From NCBI GenBank assembly GCA_002786025.1, contig NHNW01000061.1:166005-230004 (forward strand): a stretch of 64,000 nucleotides of DNA. Reading direction: 5' to 3'. Position 1 is the stretch's first letter, and the number at the start of each line of letters is the position of its first letter. Below the pieces are notes generated by a model, which saw only the letters and a program-made list of their open reading frames with translations, did no database searches and was not told the origin of the DNA. This stretch comes from Zasmidium citrigriseum. Taxonomy: Eukaryota; Ascomycota; Dothideomycetes; Mycosphaerellales; Mycosphaerellaceae. Position numbers and translations under genes: made by a program. This document shows, in pieces, positions 11,716-22,221 of the stretch.

Positions 11716-12596
11716 ATGGGGATCTGATCCCCGCCCCGAATAGAGGGTCTGTACTTTGTACATATAGCGCAGGCAGAGCCGAAATCAGAGTTTCCTTTGT
11801 CAGGCAAGACAATCTCCGCGATCTCGCCTGCGTTTTACATCTTCACGTCGTCTCTTGGGGAGTCGACTTGACTGATTCAGGCGTTTCACCTCTCATGCTC
11901 ACAGGCTTGCAGGCATCACTATATTCACCTCATCTGGCATGGAAGCAGAATTTGGTTCAGCGAACGATCTGCGTCTTTCGCGCCCTCGAGATCGAGAGTC
12001 GAAACTGTTTCGAAAGCGACGGTACCCGTCCATGCTCGCAAACAAGTCTGCGCGCTCCCGAACTCTGTGCAACAATCGGACAGGCCGTCACGAGATTCTT
12101 ATCTTCCTGGGATGCGTTGTCTCCTATTGACTGCTAACTTCCATCACTTCGACCAGCCTCTTCGCACGGGGGAATGATCTCTGTGAGCCTTAGAGTTATC
12201 TCCATGAGATTAATCTCCATCGTGCCGGTGGATGTCTCCATCGGCGAAAGGCAATGGACTTTGAACTTGAGAATCTGGGCTCCTTTCGGCATCACCTCAT
12301 CATCGGGGCGACGGCTGAGTGAGTGTGCCAAATCTCCCCTGAACAGCGACGAAAATATTCGACCTAGAGAGCGACCAGTCCACCAGCCCCGTGAACGGCT
12401 ATCCTGTTCTTAATGAGCCAAGTGCCCAGGACATTCTTTTCGATCAACCGAAGAGTTTCCAGTAAGAACTAGAAAGGAGTAGAACCACCACAGCGATCCA
12501 TGCAATGCTCGAGAGGAACGCAACAAGCTCAGATGCCAACCAGCATTTGTACGACCATTACCATCTAATCATTACAGTCCGAACCAAGAAACCCCA
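11716..12596. other. Intergenic region, no gene recognised
   Basis: About 880 bp between convergent genes. Frames of 60-90 codons exist on both strands with no recognisable domain or splice structure. It presumably contains the 3' UTRs of ATP3 and the HET gene. Confidence 0.5.
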
Positions 12597-14558
12597 TCAT
12601 CGCGAAACAACCCCATCAACCGACCTCGAGCTGGTACTCTCCCTCTCCCCACCCACACCAACACCCCCAACAATATCAACCGAAGACACCCGACTATGCC
12701 TCCTAACAACCTTCTGCACAATCCAGCTAACCCGACTCCCATTCGTCCGCGAACTATCCATCCTCTGCAAACCCCCCTTCCCCGTCAAACTCTCCCTCTT
12801 GACCGCCTTCTCCAACCCACCAACCCCGATCTCCAACAAGAAAATCTTCACGTTCGCCTTCACCATTGTTTCTACACGGACCATCACCCGAAAATGTTTC
12901 CCAAACGCCATACTCCCAAAATCGATTGGGTCGAAGGCTTTGCTGCAGTCCTTGAGGGCTTCGAGGGAGGGGCATTCCACAATATCAAAACCGGGCTCCT
13001 TATCACTCCCAGTACCTAGCAGAATCGCCACGCGGGGGGCTTGGGGGTCTTCCGTGCCGACGAGGATTGCTGCCGAGAGGTGCGGACCTGTTTTGGCTAT
13101 GTGGAAGGCTACGGGGAGTTGTTCGGGGATGTTCTTGGGGCGTTGGAGGTCTTTGAGTAGGCCTTTGCCGTCTTTGCTCAGGACTTTGGGCGGCTGGTAT
13201 TGGATGTCGAGGACGTCGTGGGGGCCCCAGGCACGGAACTTGGTGATTTGGAAGATGCGGATGGAGTAGGGGGGTTCTAGTTCTTTTGGTGGGTGGAGGG
13301 TGCCGTTCTGAGTACCGTTCGGAGCGCCATTTGGAGCGCCGTTTTGATGCAACGAAAGCGTCGATGGGTAGAGTCCCAAAGGTGGAACGGATTGTCGGAT
13401 GAAGATCTGCTCGATCTTGCCTCTGATTTCGACGGAACCGATTTCATCACAGCGGACTCTGGCATATTGGCGATCTCCGGACGGCAGTTTGCGAAGGTAC
13501 AAGGCCAGAAATCTCCTGCTGTCGTTCGGATCCGGACATTGCAGAGCAGCAACGTAGATGTCGTTCTGAGAGTCCGGCATCAAGTACAACGAGATCCCAA
13601 GTCCTCGATTGGTCATTCCAAAAGGCTGCTGCTCCTCATACGGGTCTCTGTGGTATTTTGAAGAATACGCAAACACCCTCGGACTGTCGGCCAGGAGTCC
13701 ATGTGGTTGGCTGCCCATTTCCGGATCTTTCCAGGCAAAAATCGAGGGATCGTCGCTGTCTTTGATGATTTCCTGCTGCAGTCTGATGAAGGCCTTCTTC
13801 TCGCCTTCGCCATAAAGCACCGGCATATTGACCCCCATCAATCCCATCAAGGAATACGCACGGTCTTCCGGTAGAGTCGTCTCCCGTCTCGCAGCCCAGG
13901 ACATTCGCTTCGCAATCGGCTGCGCTTCCACCAAATTATTATCCTCCAGAATCGCCACATCAATCCCCGTAGCCCCAGAAAGCAAACCCGACAATTCATG
14001 CTTATCCCCAAGTCGAATCCACTCCTTCGAGTAAAACACCACATGCCCCGGCGCAATAAGTTCCGTAAGCGTCCATCCCCTCGTAAACCACACACTCCGC
14101 AACTTCTTGCTTTTGCCATACTTCATCCCATGCCAATCCTCAAGAGGAACGTCCGCGAGGAATGCATAACAAATCGCTGATTCCTGACACCATTCATACG
14201 TCGAATTGATCGCCTCTCCAAGTTCCGCGCTGCTGCTCCGGTCAATACAAGCGGTATCGATCCAGAGCCAGTCTTTCCCATCCTCATCGGCCTGCTCTAG
14301 AGCGAATGCCAGTTTGGCCCATCCCGATTTCTCCCTAATCGATGGCTCAGAATTCAGATCCACGGAGATGTACCCTTCGGTCTTCCTGATACTCTCATCA
14401 CAGTGAGCCACCAAGTCCGTGAAGAGGATCTCATCATGGGTGGCGCTGCTCCAGGTATGCGACAACACGGCGTATCGTCCTTGCTGTCCGCGAAACTCGT
14501 GTAGCTCGAGGGTCGACACTTGTCCAGAGACGAAAGGCCCCGTTTTCAGGAGCCGCAT
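12597..14558 (-). CDS. HET-domain (heterokaryon incompatibility) protein
   Basis: Single exon, 653 aa. The HET domain fills the N-terminal third in the usual order: YAVLSHTW, then LWIDTACIDRSSSAELGEAINSTYEW, SVWFTRGWTLTELIAP and EDRAYSLMGLMGVNMPVLYGEGEKKAFIRLQQEII. HET proteins trigger cell death on fusion of incompatible hyphae; many paralogs have undefined roles. The C-terminal ~350 residues are unassigned and include an NG-rich tandem (NGAPNGAPNGTQNGTL, forward 13298-13345). The last ~60 residues are Ser/Gly/Val-rich. MRLLKTGPF is the typical start for this family. No NACHT, WD40 or ankyrin repeats are present. Confidence 0.93.
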   Translation of the reverse strand: MRLLKTGPFVSGQVSTLELHEFRGQQGRYAVLSHTWSSATHDEILFTDLVAHCDESIRKTEGYISVDLNSEPSIREKSGWAKLAFALEQADEDGKDWLWIDTACIDRSSSAELGEAINSTYEWCQESAICYAFLADVPLEDWHGMKYGKSKKLRSVWFTRGWTLTELIAPGHVVFYSKEWIRLGDKHELSGLLSGATGIDVAILEDNNLVEAQPIAKRMSWAARRETTLPEDRAYSLMGLMGVNMPVLYGEGEKKAFIRLQQEIIKDSDDPSIFAWKDPEMGSQPHGLLADSPRVFAYSSKYHRDPYEEQQPFGMTNRGLGISLYLMPDSQNDIYVAALQCPDPNDSRRFLALYLRKLPSGDRQYARVRCDEIGSVEIRGKIEQIFIRQSVPPLGLYPSTLSLHQNGAPNGAPNGTQNGTLHPPKELEPPYSIRIFQITKFRAWGPHDVLDIQYQPPKVLSKDGKGLLKDLQRPKNIPEQLPVAFHIAKTGPHLSAAILVGTEDPQAPRVAILLGTGSDKEPGFDIVECPSLEALKDCSKAFDPIDFGSMAFGKHFRVMVRVETMVKANVKIFLLEIGVGGLEKAVKRESLTGKGGLQRMDSSRTNGSRVSWIVQKVVRRHSRVSSVDIVGGVGVGGERESTSSRSVDGVVSR

Positions 14559-15526
14559 GACGGGATGGCCTTTCCTGTATTCTGTGGCGGCGGGAGGCGG
14601 TGGTCAAAAGACACGCGCCGACCTTCCATTCTCACGGTCGGTCGGGAGGGGTATGGGTGAGGTGGTACGGTTGGGTCTTGGCGAGGTTCAGGATTCCGGG
14701 TCGATAGCACACCACGTGCGGGTGGATGGGTGACACCTGTACCACCGCATTCCCTGTTTCGCGCGTTCGTATGGTGCTTTGTGCAGTGCGGTGAATGCAC
14801 AAGTCGAACCACGATGTTGCTTCGGAGGGAGCTTCGTCCCGTTCTCCGGCATGCGGCGGATGCGCTGCGCGTGGAACTTGAAACATTGTGGTATTGGCAA
14901 TCTAACCATGTCTGGTATGCGACGATGTGTCGTGTCTGGATTTAGTTGGTTGAAACATGACTTTGCTTCTTATCTTTGAAGTCAATGGACGTTCATCAAT
15001 CGATCGATGTTAAACCCAATTGACTTTCGAGATGGAGCTACGAGTGACTCTCACAGCCTGCTCAAAGATCCCTGTTGAGCACAGCAAGACAATGCGTGAG
15101 AAAGCACGTTCATGCAGATTAATGAGCCCGATTGTCGTCGGAGGTAAGAGCTTGGAAGCGTGCAGGCTCTTCAAGAGTTCATTCCTCACCGGGTATATGG
15201 TCCAAGGAAATGCTTCCGGAACGCACGCGCCCGAAGACACAGAAGCTCATCCATGTCACATCGATCTTGACATCGATCCCAAAGTTGCCTGAATGACGGG
15301 ATGAAGAGTTAGGGCACGACGGTATCATGCCGAGTATAACTCCGTGATGGTCGACATCTGCTGAAAGCTCTCGTGGCGGTCAAGGGACTGCCGTGCTCCA
15401 CGAGGTGAACGTGCTGCTGTTGTGCTGCGATGACTGCAGTCGACGTGCTTCTGATTCATCGCGCCATTCTGCTCGGGTGCCGAAAGCCGCCTGCGAAGAT
15501 GTCGTAGCACTCGTCGATATAACCCT
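14559..15526. other. Intergenic region, no gene recognised
   Basis: About 970 bp upstream of the HET gene and downstream of the OPT gene. Short open frames on both strands lack domain or splice support. It likely contains the HET promoter. Confidence 0.5.
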
Positions 15527-18046
15527 TCAACTGTCACCACTTTCAACCGGCCCACCATTCGGCAACGCAAAACACCTCTCAACACTATCCGCATTGTTTC
15601 CCCACCAGTTCGGCATGGTAATGACTTTCGCCGCCCCGAAACACAAGAAGATTAACAACATATTCAAATTGAAGCCAGCATCGAAAGCAGCAGCCAGGAT
15701 ATAATTGTACCGACTCCACAACTCATACCGATACCGATACGCCCAGAACATGACGACAAAGCCGCCGAGGAAGCGTGAAAAGTACCCTGTGGAGATGTTG
15801 CCGTAGAAGATGGAGGCGCCGGAGAAGAAGATGGTCGAGTTCCAGAGGTGGAATTTGGCCCGGGGAAACAGGCGGTGGAGGGTGTAGAGGATGATGGGGA
15901 CGGCGGCGCCGACAAGAAAGGCGTAGGGAAGAGGCTTGAAGATCTTTTCTTGGAAGAGGCGGGAGGGCCCAATGAGTACGTATTGCACTCCAGTGCTCAG
16001 GCTGGTGGCGATGGTTTGGCCGGTCCAGATGTGGGCGGGATCGGTGAGAGTGCCGTTCAGGTAGTCTCTTTTCGCGGTCAAGATCCATCGCATTGTGCCG
16101 TAGTTGATGGGAACGCCGATGATGGTGCCAAATATTTGACTGACGAAGACTGCTCGAGGTGGGATGTGCATGTAGTGGCCGATCTTTTGGTCCTGCATCA
16201 TGTACTGAGCTCTATACCAAGCGTCTCCTGCGATGGAGCCGTAAACGGAGGCTCCAGCTGGATTGCGGTTCCCGCTCACTGCTTGAAGCATCGTGCCGTA
16301 GAGCAGTTCGTTGAATGTCCCAATGGGCAGTTGAAAGTTCGAGACTGCAAAGAGCCAGCCCATTGGGATGATGGTAAGTGCTCCGGTGGCAACAGCGATG
16401 AAATATGTCCAGACGGGAATGAAGAGGTTGCCAGTTGCCAAGATGGTGATGAGCGAGACGAATGAGCAGAGAAACAGTGCAGCGTACCACCACAGCGGGA
16501 CCTCTTTGTAGCTTCGCATCAAGACATTCAGGCGGTCGTTGTACTGGTGGTTGATACCCTCTCCAGGATGGTTTCGTCGTGCGCAGAACTTGGAAAAGGC
16601 GGTCCTGATCTGCTTGTAGCCAAAGCAGGCGATCCATGCTAAAAGTAAAGGGTTGAAGGTCAGTACATGTCTCGGACATGTCGCAGGATGGCTGCCCTTA
16701 AGTTTACGTACCGTATGCGGATGTGTATGAAGCGTAGTCGAAGAACATTGACCAGAGTTGTTGCGTTCCTTGATAGATCGGGCCATTCAGGTCGTATGCC
16801 GTTTGATTGAATTGGTTGTCGGGAGTGACCAGATCTGCAACTGGATACAGCGTTCCATTCTCTCGCAGTGGTCGATTGGTTTGCAGACCATAGTGAAAAG
16901 ATCCAAGTTTGCCGTATTGCGCAGCAGGCATGAGTACCCAACAGCATAAAACATAGGACATGAAGAGCACGACCTGCGTCCACCAAGGGCTGAGGAAGAG
17001 ATTGACGCCGGCATTGTAATTTGAGATGTTGGCCCAGTCAAATGTCAGATTCAGAAAGCCCATGCCTCCGAGTCCAGATCCGATGAAGTTGGCCACGCTG
17101 TTGTGCGGCGCCACCCAACAGAGAAAGGCCAAAGATCCGAAGAAGGGCATGATGAATTCAGGCAAGAACTGCCAAAAGGTGACTCCGAACAGAACGCCCC
17201 AGAAGACCCACATCTGCTTGCGAGCAGTCTTCGTGGGCGCTTCGCGTTGCTTCTTCTGTGTCTCAAAGAGAGCACTTTGGCAGAGGCTGGCAGGATTAGC
17301 AAGGTGGAATGTTAATAGGACTTTTTGCATACGTACGATTGAAACCATGGATAAGCAGGATCGTACATCAAGATCTGCCTCGCAATCGCCGCGAAGCTGT
17401 ACCCAGTCCAAACAATCGACAGCATGAAGAAGAGCGCGGCTCCAGGATTGACACGCTGATCATAGTACAGTTCTGCAAGCGCAAGCGGTGCCACTCCCAA
17501 GTTGCCAATGGCCCCAGAAGTGGCTGTGATCGTAACGAGGACATGTTCCTTTGTCGTCCATGGGCCAGGATTCATACTGAACTTCCACTTGGTCCCAGGT
17601 ATGCTGATCTGTTTCTTGGGCAGCACTTTTGCTAGCCAAATGCCGACGTAATTGCTGGCGATCTGTACAAAGAAGACCGAGTAGGGCGCATACGTAGTTC
17701 GGAAGCTGTTCATCTGGCTCAGGAAAGCGCCTGGTGCGACGAAGATCGTGGCCAGGATCCAGTACCGGAATGTCAAGCACAATTCGGTGGGGTCATCGTG
17801 CAAGCTCACCACCCTCAAGACCTGAGGTGGGATATCTTTGAGTTCGGGATCTTCTGGGCTTTCGAGGTCGGCATCCGTTTCCACGATCTCCTCGTTGACA
17901 AGTTTGTCCTTTGGCACATCGCTTGTCTCTGCTGGGTGTACTTCGACTGCCGTGCTGTGTACTTCGGAAGATATCGATTCCCCCTTCTCGTCCTCGTTTG
18001 CCGGATGTGCTCGTGAACGCAGCCGCACCGAGTCCTTGTCCGCCAT
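15527..18046 (-). CDS. OPT-family oligopeptide transporter
   Basis: Three exons on the minus strand (18046-17337, 17286-16712, 16638-15527) with introns of 50 and 73 nt; 798 aa. OPT proteins import tetra-/pentapeptides or modified peptides by proton symport at the plasma membrane. Features are an acidic cytosolic N-terminus of ~90 residues, then RYWILATIFVAPGAFLSQMNSFR, SIPGTKWKFSMNPGPWTTKEHVLV (the NPGPF-like OPT signature), WGVLFGVTFWQFLPEFIMPF, ISTGYFSRF and the terminal NWWGNN, with about 14 hydrophobic segments. The ATG at 18046 has A at -3; the frame opens further upstream but without another ATG. Intron 2 is nearly the same sequence as an intron of the serine protease gene at 22222-23435. 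Nothing points to the exact substrate. Confidence 0.93.
16639..16711 (-). mobile_element. Introner-like intron (OPT gene intron 2)
   Basis: This 73-nt intron (GTACGT donor, TACTGACC branch, TTTTAG acceptor) aligns end to end with the 76-nt intron at 23031-23106 of an unrelated gene, about four of five positions identical. The shared core is AGCCATCCTGC, then ACATGTC, GAGAC and TACT-ACCTTC. Introns of unrelated genes do not normally resemble each other. In Dothideomycetes such copies are known as introner-like elements. Confidence 0.75.
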
Positions 18047-18467
18047 GCTGTAGAATTGAGGCTTGAGAAGCTTGTTCGAATGCTTGTCAGGCGCCACGGG
18101 CGTTCAAATATGCGCGTGTCGATCAGCTTCGTATGGAAGTATCGCCCTGTCGAAGTTAGCCAGCACAGTTCGCACCATGATTTGACAGCAGTGGCGTTAT
18201 CTGATTTAGTGCGATCCAGCTGCACGCGGATGTAACGTTAGGGTAGCTGAAGAACTGCGACGCAAAGGGAAGGTACGCAGAACATCCCGAAGCAGACTAG
18301 AAAGTGATGATCCGGCATTGCTGTGCCGCTGGGATTCGTACAAGATACAGTGGATATTGGATCACGCCTCCTCACGGCTTTGCGTATAGTTGACTCCACT
18401 GTTCACGTTATCAGTATGATGAGCTCCTTCGTTCATCATGGCGTGCTTACCGAGACCTCTCTCACCA
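18047..18467. other. Intergenic region, no gene recognised
   Basis: About 420 bp between the OPT start and the GST stop, both on the minus strand. It should hold the OPT promoter and the GST terminator. No motif was recognised. Confidence 0.4.
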
Positions 18468-19283
18468 TCAATGGTCATCTCTCTCAAACCACTTCGCACA
18501 CGCCTTCTCGAGATCGCCAAAACTGGGATCGAATTTCATCATCCGCCCATAGGCATCACCGTCTTTATCAAGCTTGGTCAAGAGCTTGAAGCAACTCACA
18601 ATGATGAAGTCCGCATAGCTGACTTGGGTTCCCACAACGAACGGTCCATCTTTCTCAGCCAGCAAGCCTCTGAGCGCGATCATCGGTGCTTCTGCCTTCT
18701 CCCACGCTCTCTCACCAGAGAATTCTGGATGATTTGCGAAGTCATAAAGAGTCATACCACCGAAGAGTTTCTGTCGCTCTACGTGGTACCACTTAGCACC
18801 TTCAGGTCTGAGGATCCAGTCGGGAATACGCCACATAAAGGGTACCACTACAGTGCGTAGAATCTGGTCAACAATGTCCTGGGCACGTTTGGGGTAGCCA
18901 GAGTCCAAGAACAGAGACGGTTCTGGTTGCAACTTCTCCAAAGCGTCAGCAATGCGGCGAGACTCCATGACGTACGACCCATCAGGAAGTCGGATAGTCG
19001 GGTTCGAGTATCTGAATATGCAGGCTTCGGGATCGTTGGGAGGCAGTCCGAATGATATGAGCTTTTCGTGGAGGTCGGAGAAGTCGGTCCATTCTGTGGT
19101 GTATTCGATACCTTTGTAGTTGAGGGCAGACCTGGCTGGAGTCGATCAGCAGCTTGATCAAAAGCTGGTGAGCACCGGTAGCTTACTCTTCCACACGTTG
19201 GGACTGAAGCAATGCGGCTCGCCCTTGGAAGGGAGATCGTACAAGACGACCTGCTTGCGGTTCGGAGGCACGCCTGCTGTCAT
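18468..19283 (-). CDS. Glutathione S-transferase-like protein
   Basis: Two exons on the minus strand (19283-19187, 19135-18468) with a 51-nt intron; 254 aa. The acceptor is the upstream CTCCAG, which gives VWKTRSALNYKGIEY; the second AG six nt on would break the frame. The N-terminal thioredoxin-like fold has CFSPNVWKTR (active-site loop with Ser), NPTIRLPDGSYVMESRRIADAL (cis-Pro loop and the ES motif that binds the gamma-glutamyl part). The C-terminal helical domain includes GPFVVGTQVSYADFIIVSCF, the GST N-capping region. It resembles the fungal GSTs of the etherase-like/Ure2p-like type. The natural substrate is unknown; detoxification is the usual role. Confidence 0.9.
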
Positions 19284-20183
19284 TTGACCACTTTGAACTC
19301 TTCCTGGAGGTATTGAAGGGATCCTGCGAAGTGTTCAAGGACCTGCATCGACTCTTATATCCGCCATGACCGTCATCGCGGCTGAAGTGCGAAGCGGGAG
19401 GTGAGATGTGGCATGGCGCATAAAGGATCCGGATCCTCGCTGAGGGCACTGCATTGCTGCCTCCATTCGGACTCGTTTGTCGCTCTGATGGGAGGCCTGG
19501 TCTGACCCAGGATAAGTGAAATGGTGAAGGAGGGTGGAAGGCAACTCCCGCCGCTCGCGAGTTCAGGGCTTGGGGGCGGAACGCCAAGACCGGTGATGAT
19601 CCCTGAACGAACTCCACACCTCACCTTTCTGGTTCTTCTCTTCTTCTTTCACTCATCATTCATCGTAATCTCGTTCAGAAACATCACGATGGCCAGCACA
19701 CCGTTCGCATTCGCGACATGCTGCGGCAGTGTGATGGATTCTGGCTTGGTCTGCCCAGATCTGGCAACGCGAAGTCCGAGAATTTTCTTTCACCGCACCG
19801 CTGGTGAATACGGTAATAATACACGTAGAAAAGACTGGGCCATCGAACATGGCCTGCCGTAACGTAAGAAGCTTCTTTCGCACTCTCGATATTCTGCATT
19901 GCCCAGCACACGATAGAAAACACGAGCCCAGCACGCGAGCAAACTTTTCACATGGCAGGAATATAATACCTACACCGCTCTCGACTCACTGACAACCAAG
20001 ACGCACGTGCTTATCTCAACGCTATCAACGAGTGCTCGATATACAGCCTTCTATTGGCCAGATCTATACTCTCCTTTCCGACACTGCAGTTACACGAGGC
20101 AGGTGCCCTTCTCAGCGCCTATATCAACGGCTTCAAAACATCCTCTACTCTTCATCAACCGACAAGAAGCGACTTCAACCGAC
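19284..20183. other. Intergenic region, divergent promoters
   Basis: About 900 bp between divergent genes. Open frames up to 144 codons overlap on both strands, but none has a recognisable domain or consistent exon structure. Probably promoter and 5' UTR sequence for both neighbours. Confidence 0.45.
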
Positions 20184-21027
20184 ATGCCAACATCTTCACA
20201 GCCTGGTCCACCAATCATGGCTACAGAACGATCTACTACGTCCACCACTGCATACCCAACCTCTACCACTCACAGCCTTGCTCTACCACCTCAGCGACCC
20301 TCATTGGCACGTCGTACTCATATCGGAGCAAGCCGGAGCCGTCCATGGCTCAAAGTCTTGAACCGACCAACCAGAATCCTCGAATTGGTACGTGTCCAGC
20401 AAGGCTACAATGATCACATGCAATAGCTAACGTTGCATACAGATCTTGCTCAATCTCAGCTTGGAGGGCCTTCTCTGCGCCATGCATGTATCCAAGACTT
20501 GGCTTTACGTTGCTAGCGAGTCCAGGGAGATCCGAAAACGCCTCTACTGGTGGCATGTGGAGTCAGTGATCGATTCCCGGCCTGGTACGCCCCAATCGAG
20601 CATTCGAAACGTCTACGAACTGTTCCATATCGGTCTCTCGGAAGGAATTCTCATCACCTATTACACGCCACGCCGAGGAGAGTACTTCGTCCTGATGAAA
20701 AATCACTGCGAGAAACGTTCTCTCCGCCTGCTGGACTCCAAAAAGACCAGAATCGCCCTGAACCCCTTCTCCGGCGAGTTCCACGTGGAGTGGTACGACC
20801 ATGCAGGCAATCTGCTCATCGACAGGCGATTCTCACCCAGCAAGATCCGCTCCCGGGAGAAGACCCCACGCGTCGAGGGAGATAGACTGTTTGAGTACTT
20901 CAAACAGTACCATTCACCCACGGGCACTGATTGGGACTTCATTCTAGAGGGGCTTGTGGGGCAGACTCGCCGGGAGAAAGTGAAGCGGCTGGTGAAGCCA
21001 GTGCGCCGGGTATTGGCTATGTTGTGA
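20184..21027 (+). CDS. F-box-like hypothetical protein
   Basis: Two exons (20184-20387, 20443-21027) with a 55-nt intron, donor GTACGT, branch GCTAACG and acceptor ATACAG, phase 0; 262 aa. A Ser/Thr/Pro-rich N-terminus leads to RILELILLNLSLEGLLCAMHVSKTWLYVASES, formed across the intron, which matches the fungal F-box pattern (LEEILLHLPxxDLLxAQxVSRxW). The remainder has a Trp at WWHVES and a basic C-terminus (TRREKVKRLVKPVRRVLAML). F-box proteins recruit substrates to SCF ubiquitin ligases, but many fungal members are uncharacterised. The start at 20184 is the nearest ATG with a reasonable leader; an in-frame extension upstream cannot be excluded. Confidence 0.78.
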
Positions 21028-21665
21028 GGAATTTTCCTTCTTTTCTTTTGTTGCTATCTCGAGCGATCCCCAAGGGTATCATGCCATTGATCTGTACATT
21101 AGCGGGTTGGGGATTGAGCGGGGAACGGGGATAGGGATTGCATTGTAATTCTACTTATGACTTGTATTTCTATCTTGAGGTGAAGGGCACCACGGGGCAG
21201 TCACAGGTGTAGTTATATGGCTTCGAATGGACGAGATTGCACTACTATTTCACCTAGAAAAAGGTCGAAACGACTTATACGTTTCAGAGCGAGAACGGGT
21301 CACTGCTAGGCGAGCATCGCCTCGCCTTCCTCACATTCACCTCGCAGAATACTTAAGATTGACCTTCTCACCTCGACACTATCCCCAGATCTCCAATCGA
21401 TCTCAATGGTCTCAATCGGCCATTCGACGGCCTGGACGCAGATATTTTCTTGGGGATTGCTTCGAGTTAACATCAAGTTCACACCTGAACGCCAAACATA
21501 CCACCGGCAGTCGAGCCTCACTCATCTTTCCCTCGCAACTCACCCGCTGACCAACCCCACACCTGAATCCTCCCGCAGGAATTCCGTCAAGGATCGACTT
21601 TCATCGACATCATCTCCTTCAGCCTCACCTCCGACGTCTTCACTCAAACACCTGAGCGTCACAAA
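21028..21665. other. Intergenic region, no gene recognised
   Basis: About 640 bp between two plus-strand genes. Frames of 70-107 codons show no domain. The last ~100 nt are pyrimidine- and CAAC-rich, like a 5' leader for the next gene. Confidence 0.45.
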
Positions 21666-22175
21666 ATGACGATACTACAAGACTCCCACCATCCACAAAC
21701 ATCACTAGAGATCCTCAACCCACCAACAACCAAAGACCCCACCAACCCAAGCACAACAGATTCCCCCCTCGCCCGCGAACTCAAGCACCTCTCCACCCTC
21801 AGCATCAACGACATAAACACCCGGCGCATCTACACCTCCACCACTGAACCCCAACACATCTCCCCGACCTTCAGCGCCGAAAACTCCGGCCACCCCTCCT
21901 GCAACACCTACAGCGACTTCCTGGCCCTGCACCGGCAACACGCCGCCATCGACCCGGAGTATCATGTCCGAGTGGCAAATACCTCGATCGATATGGATGA
22001 ACGGAGCGGTCATGCGAGTGTGTATATGTTAGTGGAGATCTGTGGGCGGCCGAAGGATACGCGACGGGGCGCGGTGATTGTGTGGAAGTGGAGGAAGAGG
22101 TTTGGGAGTTGGTTGCTTTGGAGGCAGGTGGGGATTAGGGGGATGTGTGGGGTTTTGGAGGATGGGAGGGTTTAA
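21666..22175 (+). CDS. NTF2/SnoaL-like small hypothetical protein
   Basis: Single exon, 169 aa. The second half, YSDFLALHRQHAAIDPEYHVRVANTS, then GHASVYMLVEICGRP and GAVIVWKWRKR-GSWLLWRQVGIRG, follows the alternating strands of small NTF2/SnoaL-like proteins that recur in Dothideomycetes. The first ~45 residues are Pro/Thr/Ser-rich and probably disordered. No signal peptide is present. The catalytic role, if any, cannot be read from the sequence. Codon use is C-rich in the first half and G-rich in the second, so the complementary strand is also open (rejected as a shadow). Confidence 0.65.
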   Translation: MTILQDSHHPQTSLEILNPPTTKDPTNPSTTDSPLARELKHLSTLSINDINTRRIYTSTTEPQHISPTFSAENSGHPSCNTYSDFLALHRQHAAIDPEYHVRVANTSIDMDERSGHASVYMLVEICGRPKDTRRGAVIVWKWRKRFGSWLLWRQVGIRGMCGVLEDGRV

Positions 22176-22221
22176 CAGTTCAAGGCATTGGTATTGGATG
22201 GAGAAGAATGGTTGATGTGAT

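Noticed and set aside
11868..12137. 90-codon plus-strand frame downstream of ATP3
   Set aside because: Two alternative frames are open over the same bases and neither has recognisable features; likely 3' UTR.
17051..17635. Several plus-strand frames antisense to the OPT transporter
   Set aside because: The sense strand carries the complete transporter with introns; the antisense frames are composition shadows.
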